The position numbers and the translations under genes were made by a program. 64,000 nt of DNA from CBDFHF01 sp965247565 (lineage in GTDB: Bacteria > Pseudomonadota > Gammaproteobacteria > Methylococcales > Methylomonadaceae), in assembly GCA_965247565.1 (NCBI GenBank), contig CBDFHF010000003.1, forward strand, positions 372,001-436,000, in the 5' to 3' direction. Each line of letters opens with the position of its first letter. Position 1 is the stretch's first letter. Below, piece after piece: positions 54,316 to 62,745 of this stretch. Under the pieces are notes generated by a model that saw nothing but the letters and a program-made list of their open reading frames with translations, ran no database searches and was not told where the DNA came from.

Positions 54316-55079
54316 CGCCGCCACCGTTGCGCTTTTCTATCCAGTGGTTTTAACAGTAGCATTTCCAGCAGTTGTATGACCAGCACAAACGCGATGGTGT
54401 AAGCCAAGATACTGGCGACATCAAATAGTTGAAAAAACATATGCAACTGGTAGCCCATGCCATTGCTGCGTCCAAGTAATTCGACGACTAAAATAATTTT
54501 CCATATTAAGGCGAGACCAGAACGGGTAGCTGCCATCATGTAAGGATGTAATTGAGGCCAGATCACATGGACTAGGGTTTTGCGCTTGCTGAAATGGAAG
54601 CACTTAGCCATTTCCAACAAGTCTTGATCCAACGCTCGAGTACCTTCCCGTATTGTCACAATCACATTGGGCAACTTGTTTAGGACTACCGCTAAAATTG
54701 CTGCCGATTCGATTAAACCAAACCAAACGTAGCATAAAATAATAGTGACTAAAGCAGGAATATTTAAAAAAATTACCAGCCAGTTGTCGAAAAACGCGTT
54801 CAGTTTTTTACTGCGACCTAATGTAATGCCGATAGCGCTGCCTAACAACATGGCGATAGAAAAGCTGACGATTAGGCGTAGTAAGGTGACGCCCAAATGA
54901 TAAAGTAACTGTCCGGATTGCAAGTTTTGCCATAGCACGGTGGCAACAGCCAAGGGTGTTGGCAGTGTGTAATTATTTATCAATAGAGCCAAACCCTGCC
55001 ATGCTCCCAGAAAGACCAACATGGACAAGCAGGGGTAGAGTAGTGAGTTTCTGGATGATTCGGCTGGGTTTGGCTTCAT
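54312..55079 (-). CDS. NitT/TauT-type ABC transporter permease
   Basis: A 255-residue inner-membrane permease with six hydrophobic segments and the EAA-loop region LEMAKCFHFSKRKTLVHVIWPQLHPYMMAATRSGLALIWKIILVVELLG, typical of SsuC/TauC. It overlaps the ATPase start and its own start lies four bases after the binding-protein stop. Confidence 0.9.
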   Translation of the reverse strand: MKPNPAESSRNSLLYPCLSMLVFLGAWQGLALLINNYTLPTPLAVATVLWQNLQSGQLLYHLGVTLLRLIVSFSIAMLLGSAIGITLGRSKKLNAFFDNWLVIFLNIPALVTIILCYVWFGLIESAAILAVVLNKLPNVIVTIREGTRALDQDLLEMAKCFHFSKRKTLVHVIWPQLHPYMMAATRSGLALIWKIILVVELLGRSNGMGYQLHMFFQLFDVASILAYTIAFVLVIQLLEMLLLKPLDRKAQRWRR

Positions 55080-55083
55080 TCGG

Positions 55084-56049
55084 TTATTGGGCTAACCAAA
55101 AAGTGCCTGATTGCAAATGATCTGAATCGCCCGTCAACTGCTTGTTACTGATTTTGTACAACAAACTGTAAACGTGTTCGGCGGCTTGCTGTTGTTGAGT
55201 ACCCCAGGCATCAATACTGCCTTCACAATAGCGTTTTCTTAATTGTGTTTGAGTGGCGGTATCATTCGTCTGGGTGAGCGGTAGGATTTTTAGCCAATCA
55301 TTATCACTAGTGCAAAGGCCATTTTTTGCCTGTTTGCTGGCCACAAAAAAATCTTGTACTGCTTGCTTATGAGCATCAGCCCAGCTTTGCTTAAACACAT
55401 AACCTAATACGGGCACGGTTTCATTAATTCCTAGACCTTTTAGAATGCCCTTGCCATCGATAATTTGTCTGTAGCCTTGAGCTTCCAGTTTAATGGCAAA
55501 ATTCCAATAAGTGAGGGCCGCATCAATACGACTTTGTTTAAGTTGCTCGCTGATTAACGGCGGTGCAGCAAATGTTTTAGTAGTCGATTTATCCAAGTCC
55601 AGATGTTCTTTTTGCGCTAACGCCGATAGTAATAGCCAGTTTTTATCCAGTTCACCACCAGCAATACCTAGCTTTTTACCTTTAAGGTCACTGACCGAAT
55701 GAATCGGGCTATTGACTGGCACCACCAGGACGCCGGAGGCATCCGAGTAAGGGTAAAAAGTAAAATCGGTTTTATTCGCCCGCATTTTGGATGTCCAAAT
55801 CCAGTCCGATACAATCATATCCACCGCGCCGGATTGCAAAGCAATTTTGCCGGCTTCCGCATTAGCAACTTGTTGAATAGCGACCTTAAATGTAGCGGAT
55901 TCATAGTGTGGATTCTGTTGTAGTTCCACCAATTCCCAGTTCACCGTACCACTGGCCTGAACACCAATACGGATAGTGACTTTTTCTGCGGCAAAGCTAT
56001 AGTTGTAGAGGCACAGACAGATACCGACAAACAAGGCTTGAAATTTCAT
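55084..56049 (-). CDS. NitT/TauT-type ABC transporter substrate-binding protein
   Basis: A 321-residue periplasmic protein (signal peptide MKFQALFVGICLCLYNYSFA) with the SsuA/TauA-like type II fold: VTIRIGVQASGTVNWELV, ALQSGAVDMIVSDWIW, YSDASGVLVVPVNSPIHSVSDLKGKKLGIAGGELDKNWLLL and IDAALTYWNFAIKLEAQG. Ligand is unknown; the DWIW segment differs from known taurine or sulfonate binders. First gene of the operon; the promoter is not evident. Confidence 0.88.
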   Translation of the reverse strand: MKFQALFVGICLCLYNYSFAAEKVTIRIGVQASGTVNWELVELQQNPHYESATFKVAIQQVANAEAGKIALQSGAVDMIVSDWIWTSKMRANKTDFTFYPYSDASGVLVVPVNSPIHSVSDLKGKKLGIAGGELDKNWLLLSALAQKEHLDLDKSTTKTFAAPPLISEQLKQSRIDAALTYWNFAIKLEAQGYRQIIDGKGILKGLGINETVPVLGYVFKQSWADAHKQAVQDFFVASKQAKNGLCTSDNDWLKILPLTQTNDTATQTQLRKRYCEGSIDAWGTQQQQAAEHVYSLLYKISNKQLTGDSDHLQSGTFWLAQ

Positions 56050-56332
56050 AGCGTAATCTCATTGGTAGTGTTAAACGATCCCTATTCTAGCGTTACGCGG
56101 CATTTGGTGCGAGAGGGAATACATTAACGGTTAATTCAGTTTAACTAAAGCAAACTATGATCGGTGCGCTTTGTGTACCTTGGTGATATTGAACTAAACT
56201 TGCATATTTGAGTGTCAATGGGTTGGTAACTTTCTGGGATTCTACGTATCTTTGTTGAACCTGGCGGTTAAATTGCAAGGGTTAAGTCGATTGGCAACGG
56301 TGAAAATGTTAAGTAATAACTTTAGGAGTCAT

Positions 56333-58339
56333 ATGTTTATGAAGGCTGCTTTAAAAATGAGGTGGAATTTGGCAGCTGTTAGCAGATTGCTGATGCTGTC
56401 GATTTTGCTTACTGCCTTCCCGGCGAAGGCTGATAAGGTAGAATCCTTGGTTTATAAGCCCTCGATAGCCAAGAGTTTGCAACAAAGCCAGGCATTGGCG
56501 TTTATTGGTACCGATAAGCAGGTGCTAGAAATTAATCTGACCGGGATTCAATCTACTCAGATACCGGAGAAATCAGGCGTTTTAGCAACCGGATTTATTT
56601 ATCCGTTGCCCACCCCGATCACTTTGTCTCAATTGCGCTGGGAGATAGTCAATGGCTTGTCCGTAGCGCGTATTCGGATAATTTCTGATAACGCCAAGCG
56701 TCTGCGAATTCATCTGGCTGGCATGGACACGAATGTTGAGACCAGCTTTCGTATTCGGGGAAATCAGGATCAACAAGTGCTAGGCCCAGTTGCTAATAAG
56801 GCTGCCGACAATGGCGAAATTTGGTTACCGATAACACAGGGCAATAGTGCAGATCTTGAAATTGCCGTTGCTGATACTGCGCAAGTTGCGGATTTAAAGT
56901 TAAACTTGGATCAAGTCAATTTGATTCTGGTCGACTCTGCTCTGGCTAAAAAATCATTGGTCGTCCAGAAAAAAAAAGGCGACGCGCTGGAGGTGGAGTT
57001 CGATCTGGCGTGTTGGTCAGGGAGCGCTGATTACGGTGGCTTAAAACAAGCGGCAGCGGCAACGGCATTGGTTGATTTTATTGAAAATGGCAGATCCTAT
57101 ATTTGCTCAGGAACATTGCTTAACGATAAAGGTGGAACGCATACCCCTTGGTTTGCTACCGCTAACCACTGCATTGGAGATCAAACAACTGCCAGTACTG
57201 CGGAATTTAGCTGGCTTTATCAGGCTGAATCTTGTAACTCTACGATAACCGATTCGAGATATGCTCAAACAGTCGGGGGTGCAGAGTTGCTTTGGTCTAA
57301 CTTTAAGTACGATGCGGCGTTTCTTAAGTTAAATAATCCGCCTGCCGCCGACACCGTATTTGCAGGCTGGGATGTTGATATCAATTATTTTGATGAGGTT
57401 TATGGCGTACATCATCCCGAAGGCGACCATACCATGGTGAGTAAAGGTTCTGTTTCTGCGCTTCTGCAGCCAGTTTCAGATAATTCCGGAGGGAAATACA
57501 CCCTCGATAACATCAAATTTAGCAAAGGCGGTACTGAGTCGGGTAGTAGTGGTTCAGGGCTTTTTTCTATTGATACTACCCATGTTTATTGGAAAGGTAC
57601 GCTTTTCGGCGGATCGTACACAGATTATCAGGATGCGGATTACAGTCCGTTTCGCAAATATTACGACAACATTAAACCTTGGTTAAGCTCTTGTGCGTTG
57701 CCTTGGGGCGGCAGTATCACCGATGGACAGCAGGTGATAGCTTATCAAGCCGATGCAAGTCAGGGCTGCGGCGGAACATCAGAAGTGAGAGTATGTGCTG
57801 ACGGTGTATTGAGTGGTAGCTATATGAATCAGGGTTGTAAAGTACCGACCGTCGATGCCGTGTGTAATTTTAATGGTAATCGATACGAGAATGGCCAGAG
57901 TTATATTTTTTATCAGCAATATTCCAGCAGCAATTGCGAAACGATTGCAGAAGAACGTATGTGTAACAACGGCGTTCTCAGTGGCAGTTACAACAAAAGT
58001 TATTGTTCTAGCCACGACAACGATATGGTGCTATGGACGCCTAATGGGGATGAAGGCATCGTATATGTCCCGGGTAAATCAATGAAAATCTCTTGGGATT
58101 TAGCTAATACCTATAGCTACGGCTCCAGAGCCAAGAAGGTTAATATCGCCATATCTAAAGACAGTGGCGCACACTGGATTTCATTAAAAACGGGCGTCAA
58201 AAATACCGGCAGCTGGAAGTGGAAAGTTAACAAAAGCAAAGTTTCACATAAAGGCCGTATTCGAGTTTGTGTACCTAAAACCAAGAAAAAACCCGCAATT
58301 TGCGATAGTTCTGACTACGATTTTGTTATTAACAAATAA
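56333..58339 (+). CDS. Secreted lysyl-endopeptidase-like serine protease with C-terminal repeats
   Basis: A 668-residue exported protein. Signal peptide MFMKAALKMRW...FPAKA; pro-region to about residue 230; a trypsin-fold (S1) domain of the lysyl-endopeptidase group with catalytic His in ATANHCIGD, Asp in KYDAAFLKL and Ser in TESGSSGSGLFS, plus VSKGSVSALLQP and Cys pairs. Two 50-residue Cys-rich repeats follow (RVCADGVLSGSYMNQGC and RMCNNGVLSGSYNKSYC), then a final beta domain (about 575-668; VLWTPNGDEGIVYVPGKSMKISWD, WISLKTGVKNTGSWKWKV). The ATG at 56333 follows AGGAG; a frame exists from 56252. It likely attaches to an extracellular matrix or substrate by its C-terminal modules (inference). 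Confidence 0.87.
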   Translation: MFMKAALKMRWNLAAVSRLLMLSILLTAFPAKADKVESLVYKPSIAKSLQQSQALAFIGTDKQVLEINLTGIQSTQIPEKSGVLATGFIYPLPTPITLSQLRWEIVNGLSVARIRIISDNAKRLRIHLAGMDTNVETSFRIRGNQDQQVLGPVANKAADNGEIWLPITQGNSADLEIAVADTAQVADLKLNLDQVNLILVDSALAKKSLVVQKKKGDALEVEFDLACWSGSADYGGLKQAAAATALVDFIENGRSYICSGTLLNDKGGTHTPWFATANHCIGDQTTASTAEFSWLYQAESCNSTITDSRYAQTVGGAELLWSNFKYDAAFLKLNNPPAADTVFAGWDVDINYFDEVYGVHHPEGDHTMVSKGSVSALLQPVSDNSGGKYTLDNIKFSKGGTESGSSGSGLFSIDTTHVYWKGTLFGGSYTDYQDADYSPFRKYYDNIKPWLSSCALPWGGSITDGQQVIAYQADASQGCGGTSEVRVCADGVLSGSYMNQGCKVPTVDAVCNFNGNRYENGQSYIFYQQYSSSNCETIAEERMCNNGVLSGSYNKSYCSSHDNDMVLWTPNGDEGIVYVPGKSMKISWDLANTYSYGSRAKKVNIAISKDSGAHWISLKTGVKNTGSWKWKVNKSKVSHKGRIRVCVPKTKKKPAICDSSDYDFVINK

Positions 58340-58539
58340 CTTAAGCGATAAATGTGTCTATCTCTTTATCCCATCTACTTAAATTAGCTGTTAATCAGAG
58401 TAATCTTCTATAGATGTTGTTATTACGTTGATAGTAATAGTGTTTATGTGATCTAATTCAAATTCTGCGAACCCTGAAAAAGTGGTTTGTGGCAGAGTTA
58501 GAAAACCGAAACATAACTAAATTAAAAGAGGTTAAGACT

Positions 58540-59028
58540 ATGGAATTACTAGATAAAATCGCCAAACAGTTTTTAGTTGACGCAAATGCGGATGGAAAAA
58601 TCGATGTAGCCGATGTGGCGGGTTCATTAGAAAAATTGTTATCCGATGCATCGGGTAAGCTGGATCTTGGTTCCGTAGTGACTAAGTTTAAGAATTCAGA
58701 GCTTTCCGAAACTGTCAGCTCGTGGTTGGGTGACGGTAAAAATGAGGTGCTCTCTGTCGACGGGCTCAGCAAATTATTCGATGCAGATAAGCTGACTAAA
58801 TTTGCCTCATCGCTAAACATCGATGTCGAAACAGCCAAGGCTGCTTTGACAAATGCTATCCCCAATTTAATCGACCAAGTTAGCAGTGGTGGTGATTTGC
58901 TGGAAAAATTTAGTGAGCACGCTGCCAAACTACAAGCCGAAGCTTCTGAAGTAGCTGATGCGGTAAAAGCGGTTGCTGAGGAAAAAGCAGAAGGATTGAT
59001 GGGGAAAATTAAAAAACTACTGGGTTAA
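58540..59028 (+). CDS. YidB / DUF937-like protein
   Basis: A 162-residue protein beginning MELLDKIAKQFLVDANADGKIDVADVAGSLEKLL. The central part SSWLGDGKNEVLSVDGLSKLFDADKLTKFASSLNIDVETAKAALTNAIPNLIDQVSSGGDL follows the E. coli YidB plan. A Ca-loop-like DANADGKIDVADV at residues 11-23 is not found in YidB. The role of the family is not known. The C-terminal part is a charged helix (AAKLQAEASEVADAVKAVAEEKAE). The ATG at 58540 follows AAGAGG; the frame goes back to 58489. It is closed by a strong terminator. Confidence 0.78.
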   Translation: MELLDKIAKQFLVDANADGKIDVADVAGSLEKLLSDASGKLDLGSVVTKFKNSELSETVSSWLGDGKNEVLSVDGLSKLFDADKLTKFASSLNIDVETAKAALTNAIPNLIDQVSSGGDLLEKFSEHAAKLQAEASEVADAVKAVAEEKAEGLMGKIKKLLG

Positions 59029-59040
59029 CCCAGACTTTAA

Positions 59041-59073
59041 ATCTTGCTGCACTCAGGGTGCAGCAAGATTTTT
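59041..59073 (+). terminator. Rho-independent terminator after YidB-like gene
   Basis: Perfect 12-bp arms ATCTTGCTGCAC and GTGCAGCAAGAT with a five-base loop, followed by Ts (59041-59073). Confidence 0.9.
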
Positions 59074-59286
59074 CTGATGCTTCAATATGTATTCTGCAAG
59101 CGCCTAACTCCCCTACTCTTATATAGAGCTTATTTGTAATACAATATCTGCGGTTACTGACTACGGTTTCGGTTTCAAGATCGGATCTTAGCTTCGTGCG
59201 ACTTTAAATATATCACTGTTACTCAATAAACCCATCGGGTGCAGTTACAGTATGATTTCTAATAATTATAAATAAGGGTAAGTTTT

Positions 59287-60039
59287 ATGTGTTGGAGTGG
59301 AGAGGCTTCAGGGGTATTGGCTGTGGCCGGTCTGAGTACCGCAGCTTATGTTGCACTTAAAGGTGAACCAAAAGAGTTATGGGTTCCTTTAACCTATTTT
59401 GCTTTAATGGAGCTGTTGCAGGCAGTCACTTATGTCTATATAGATTTATGTGATAACCCAAGTAATCAGGTTCTGACCTTACTGGGTTACATTCATGTGG
59501 CTTTTCAGCCGTTTTTCTGCAATATGGTGGCGATGTATTTCATCCCGGAAAGCGTCAAACTGAGAATTCGTACGACGGTTTATACCGTTTGCGCGATAGG
59601 TTCCATTTTGATGTTAATGAAAATGTATCCATTTGCCTGGGCAGGCAAATGTAACATCGGTGTGGAGGGCTTTTGTGGGCCTAGTGTTTGTTCTGTGCAT
59701 GGCGCTTGGCATATTGCCTGGCAAATGCCGTTAAATGGTTTAATGTCAGACCCGGTTGCCTGGTTATTCGACTTTAATTGGGGTTTGCATGCATTTACCT
59801 ACATTGTCGTCGCTTTTTATATGCCGCTGATTTACGGATCATGGCGATTTGTAGGCTTTCATTATTTAATCGGGCCTTTGCTATCTGATATTACCACCAC
59901 CGATCCTAACGAATATGCGGCGGTTTGGTGTTTATTCTCCATAGCTTTATGCGTATCAGTGATTAAAACACCAATCCGAAAACATTTGCATGTTAAATCT
60001 TGGCCTTTTTACAAGCAGCAAGTTAGCGACATGTTATAA
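59287..60039 (+). CDS. Multi-pass membrane protein of unknown function
   Basis: A 250-residue protein with about seven hydrophobic segments, starting MCWSGEASGVLAVAGLSTAAYVALK. Conserved-looking features include the N-terminal MCWSG Cys, the Cys-rich loop KCNIGVEGFCGPSVCSVHGAWHIAWQMP and YLIGPLLSDITTTDPNEYAAVWCLFS. Charged and His residues in the helices hint at a metal or haem site, but no known family was recognised beyond a general MCWS-type DUF. No neighbour gives a role. A 10-bp hairpin (60045-60072) follows. Confidence 0.75.
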   Translation: MCWSGEASGVLAVAGLSTAAYVALKGEPKELWVPLTYFALMELLQAVTYVYIDLCDNPSNQVLTLLGYIHVAFQPFFCNMVAMYFIPESVKLRIRTTVYTVCAIGSILMLMKMYPFAWAGKCNIGVEGFCGPSVCSVHGAWHIAWQMPLNGLMSDPVAWLFDFNWGLHAFTYIVVAFYMPLIYGSWRFVGFHYLIGPLLSDITTTDPNEYAAVWCLFSIALCVSVIKTPIRKHLHVKSWPFYKQQVSDML

Positions 60040-60044
60040 CAACA

Positions 60045-60072
60045 TGGACTCTTCCAATTAACGAAGAGTCCA
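60045..60072. terminator. Hairpin between convergent genes
   Basis: TGGACTCTTC and GAAGAGTCCA (10 bp, perfect) surround an eight-base loop between the membrane protein and the convergent PEP-CTERM gene. Likely a bidirectional transcription end without a strong T-run. Confidence 0.6.
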
Positions 60073-60100
60073 GTACATCAAAAAGGCTTAGTTGGCCGAG

Positions 60101-60823
60101 CTACTGCTTACGTCTTAACACTGATAATATCAAACCGCTTAACAGTAATAAGGCGCTGGACGGCAATGGCACTGGAGTTGTGGAAAATTGGATGTTATCT
60201 ACGGTAACAATGCCATTATTAGAATTAGTAGAAGTATTAACTAACCTCAGCTCTCGGGTTTGTCCAGCATACGCTGAAATATCAGCCATCCATGCATTGT
60301 TGTTTAGCGCGATCAATGGAATCAAATCGTCATCAAGCCACACAGCCAGTGACCCCGCCTCGGTTGGTTTAAACAGTAACCGGAGCGATTTTGCATCGGC
60401 AGGAATCAAACCAGTTTGGGATATATAAGCATCCGATGGTTGGCCACCCGCTTTAAAACTTAAAGAAAAATTGCCCGCTAGCGGGCCTGAGCCCCATGGA
60501 TAGCTACAGCTATAATTTGGGCAAGCATCTTGACTGTAGTCCAGATGGTACCATGGGGTGCTGCCCACATGAACAAACCCACCATAATAAAGGCCGTCGC
60601 TATCAGGGCCGCCGAAGTGACTCCAACCCGGCGCTCCGAAAGACCAGGCAAGTAATGGGAAAGGTTCCTGGATGCCTTCGATGCTACCACTTTCAAAGTC
60701 GAGATTTGTAAATCCGGTAGATTCTGGAATGCTGTTGGAGATCGTAGTCGCAGCAGCGAGGTTTTCGCCTTGTAAAACTGCAACAACAAGAGTGAGTAAT
60801 AATGCAATTTTATGTTTTTTCAT
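60101..60823 (-). CDS. PEP-CTERM-type protein, single
   Basis: A 240-residue exported protein with signal peptide MKKHKIALLLTLVVAVLQGENLAAA and the sorting tail VPLPSSALLLLSGLILSVLRRKQ, of the VPLPA kind rather than the VPVPGAVWLFGSA kind. The body has NLDFESGSIEGI, GWSHFGGPDSDGLYYGG, SLRLLFKPTEAGSLAVWLDDDLIPLIAL and VDNIQFSTT, a jelly-roll-like carbohydrate-binding pattern. An upstream leader of about 180 bases carries hairpins (60840-61010). No exosortase is near. Confidence 0.85.
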   Translation of the reverse strand: MKKHKIALLLTLVVAVLQGENLAAATTISNSIPESTGFTNLDFESGSIEGIQEPFPLLAWSFGAPGWSHFGGPDSDGLYYGGFVHVGSTPWYHLDYSQDACPNYSCSYPWGSGPLAGNFSLSFKAGGQPSDAYISQTGLIPADAKSLRLLFKPTEAGSLAVWLDDDLIPLIALNNNAWMADISAYAGQTRELRLVNTSTNSNNGIVTVDNIQFSTTPVPLPSSALLLLSGLILSVLRRKQ

Positions 60824-61010
60824 TTCATTCTTTCCTTGTCCTGTTGAAAAAGGCCAGCCTGGCAGCTAACACATTGCTGCCCAACTGACTTGGGCATCCT
60901 GTCGAAAAACGCTTTCTTCTAGCGTAACATCCCGGAGTCCCTTTGCTTGAGCAATCTATATACTCCGAAAGCGATGCGTCGCTTGACAAAGCGGCGCTGG
61001 CTGTGCTCAA
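60824..61010 (-). promoter_or_regulatory. Structured 5' leader of PEP-CTERM gene 60101
   Basis: Read on the minus strand, the leader has GCGACGCATCGC (self-complementary), CGGAGT...ACTCCG pairing around TTGCTCAAGCAA, and later GCCCAACT/AGTTGGGC stems. It contains GCAAAGGGACTCCGGG, loosely like a GEMM linker but lacking the GCC block. I cannot assign it to a known riboswitch class. Confidence 0.35.
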
Positions 61011-61086
61011 AACAAGTAAAAACGCTCACGTTGAAGTTTAATTTATGTAGCGGGACTATGCAAACTAAACTCAGTTGCCTCTATTT

Positions 61087-61797
61087 TTACTTTAAATTTC
61101 CCGCATGTAAGCCACATTCTTTTTTACCTGTTTCCCACCACCAACGACCTACGCGCTCGTGTTGATTCGGTAAAATGGCTCGGGTACACGGTTCACAACC
61201 TATGCTAACGAATCCTTTCTGGTGCAATTCGTTATAAGGTACTTGATAGGCTTCAATATAATCCCACACTTGCGCTGAGTTCCAGTTTAGCAGTGGGTTA
61301 AATTTAACTAGAGCATGGCCAATGGTGCCAAAGGTGTTATCGAGTTGCACTTCAGGAATATCCTGTCGGGTATCTAGACTTTGATCTTTGCGTTGCCCAG
61401 TAATCCAGGCATCAAGTCTTGCCAATCTGCGCTTTAATGGCTCAACTTTGCGAATACCGCAGCATTCGTGATGACCTTCTTCATAAAAACTGAACAGGCC
61501 TTTTTGTTTGACCATGGCATCCAGCGTGTCTCTGTTTGGAGTTAACAGCTCAATGGTAATGCCGTAATGGTTTCTGACTTTTTCGATAAAGCGGTAAGTT
61601 TCCGGATGAAGGCGTCCGGTATCGAGAGAAAATACCTGAATGTCTTTTTTGATCGCTACGGCCATATCAATCAACACTACATCTTCAGCGCCGCTGAAGG
61701 AGATAGCAATATTGTCAAACAATGCCAAGGATTGTTTTAAAATAATCCGAGGATTTTTTCCGGCTAATTCAGTCTGTAACTGTTCAATGTCGGTCAT
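61087..61797 (-). CDS. cysH: Phosphoadenosine/adenosine phosphosulfate reductase
   Basis: A 236-residue assimilatory sulfate reduction enzyme that makes sulfite from activated sulfate. It has SFSGAEDVVLIDMA (PP-loop-like), LDTGRLHPETYRF, the CCGIRKVEPL segment and the C-terminal CEPCTRA and KKECGLH. The CCG...CxxC set is the [4Fe-4S] ligand pattern of APS reductases, so APS is the likely substrate, with PAPS possible. The catalytic Cys is in ECGLH. It is 125 bases downstream of dapD. Confidence 0.93.
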   Translation of the reverse strand: MTDIEQLQTELAGKNPRIILKQSLALFDNIAISFSGAEDVVLIDMAVAIKKDIQVFSLDTGRLHPETYRFIEKVRNHYGITIELLTPNRDTLDAMVKQKGLFSFYEEGHHECCGIRKVEPLKRRLARLDAWITGQRKDQSLDTRQDIPEVQLDNTFGTIGHALVKFNPLLNWNSAQVWDYIEAYQVPYNELHQKGFVSIGCEPCTRAILPNQHERVGRWWWETGKKECGLHAGNLK

Positions 61798-61922
61798 GGC
61801 GTACGTTCAAGTGAAGAGTGGGCAGCACTTTGTTGTCTGCCAGATCCATAAGGTCGTGGTGCTGCTTTAAAGGCGAACAGAGAAGCGTTGCTCGCCCAAG
61901 TTGAGTCAATTATCGTAAGAAA

Positions 61923-62741
61923 TTAATCTCTCAATAATTCATTGATACCGGTTTTACTGCGGGTTTTTTCATCAACTTGTTTAATGATTACCGCACAATA
62001 CAGGCTGTACTTACCATCTGATGAGGGTAAGTTACCTGATACGACCACAGACCCCGCTGGAATGCGGCCATAAGTGACTTCACCGGTCAAACGGTTATAA
62101 ATTTTGGTGCTTTGACCGATATAGACACCCATAGAAATTACGCAGCCGTCTTCAACGATGACGCCTTCAACGACCTCAGAGCGTGCACCGATGAAGCAGT
62201 TGTCGCCGATAATGGTGGGACCCGCTTGCAAAGGCTCTAAGACGCCTCCGATACCGACGCCGCCTGATAAATGCACGTTTTTGCCGATTTGGGCGCAAGA
62301 CCCCACAGTAACCCAGGTATCGACCATCGTACCGCTATCCACATAAGCGCCGATATTAACATAGGAAGGCATCAAGATCGCGCCCGGAGCAATGTAGGAT
62401 CCTCGTCGAGCTACTGCATTAGGCACCACCCGCACACCGGCTTTGGCGAAGTCTTCTTCGGAGTAATTCGCATATTTGGACTCGACTTTGTCGTAATAAC
62501 GAGTGTTGCCGCCGTCCATCAATCGATTTTCATTAATTCTAAACGATAGTAATACGGCTTTTTTTAACCATTGGTTGGTTATCCAGTCGCCATTCACTTT
62601 TTCGGCGACACGAGCTGCGCCAGTGTCCAGCAAAGTTAGGGCTTCGTTAACAGCGTTTCGTATTTCGGCGGAAACATTGCTTGGTGTAATGTCTAAACGT
62701 TGCTCAAAGGCTTGATTAATAATGTTTTCAAGTTGCGACAT
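61923..62741 (-). CDS. dapD: Tetrahydrodipicolinate N-succinyltransferase
   Basis: A 272-residue enzyme of lysine/diaminopimelate synthesis that succinylates tetrahydrodipicolinate using succinyl-CoA. The left-handed beta-helix hexapeptides (YVNIGAYVDSGTMVDTWVTVGSCAQIGKNVHLSGGVGIGGVLEP) and the GARSEVVEGVIVEDGCVISMGVYIG segment are intact. It starts four bases after dapC stops, in the same operon. Length equals E. coli DapD (274). Confidence 0.97.
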   Translation of the reverse strand: MSQLENIINQAFEQRLDITPSNVSAEIRNAVNEALTLLDTGAARVAEKVNGDWITNQWLKKAVLLSFRINENRLMDGGNTRYYDKVESKYANYSEEDFAKAGVRVVPNAVARRGSYIAPGAILMPSYVNIGAYVDSGTMVDTWVTVGSCAQIGKNVHLSGGVGIGGVLEPLQAGPTIIGDNCFIGARSEVVEGVIVEDGCVISMGVYIGQSTKIYNRLTGEVTYGRIPAGSVVVSGNLPSSDGKYSLYCAVIIKQVDEKTRSKTGINELLRD

Positions 62742-62745
62742 GGTT

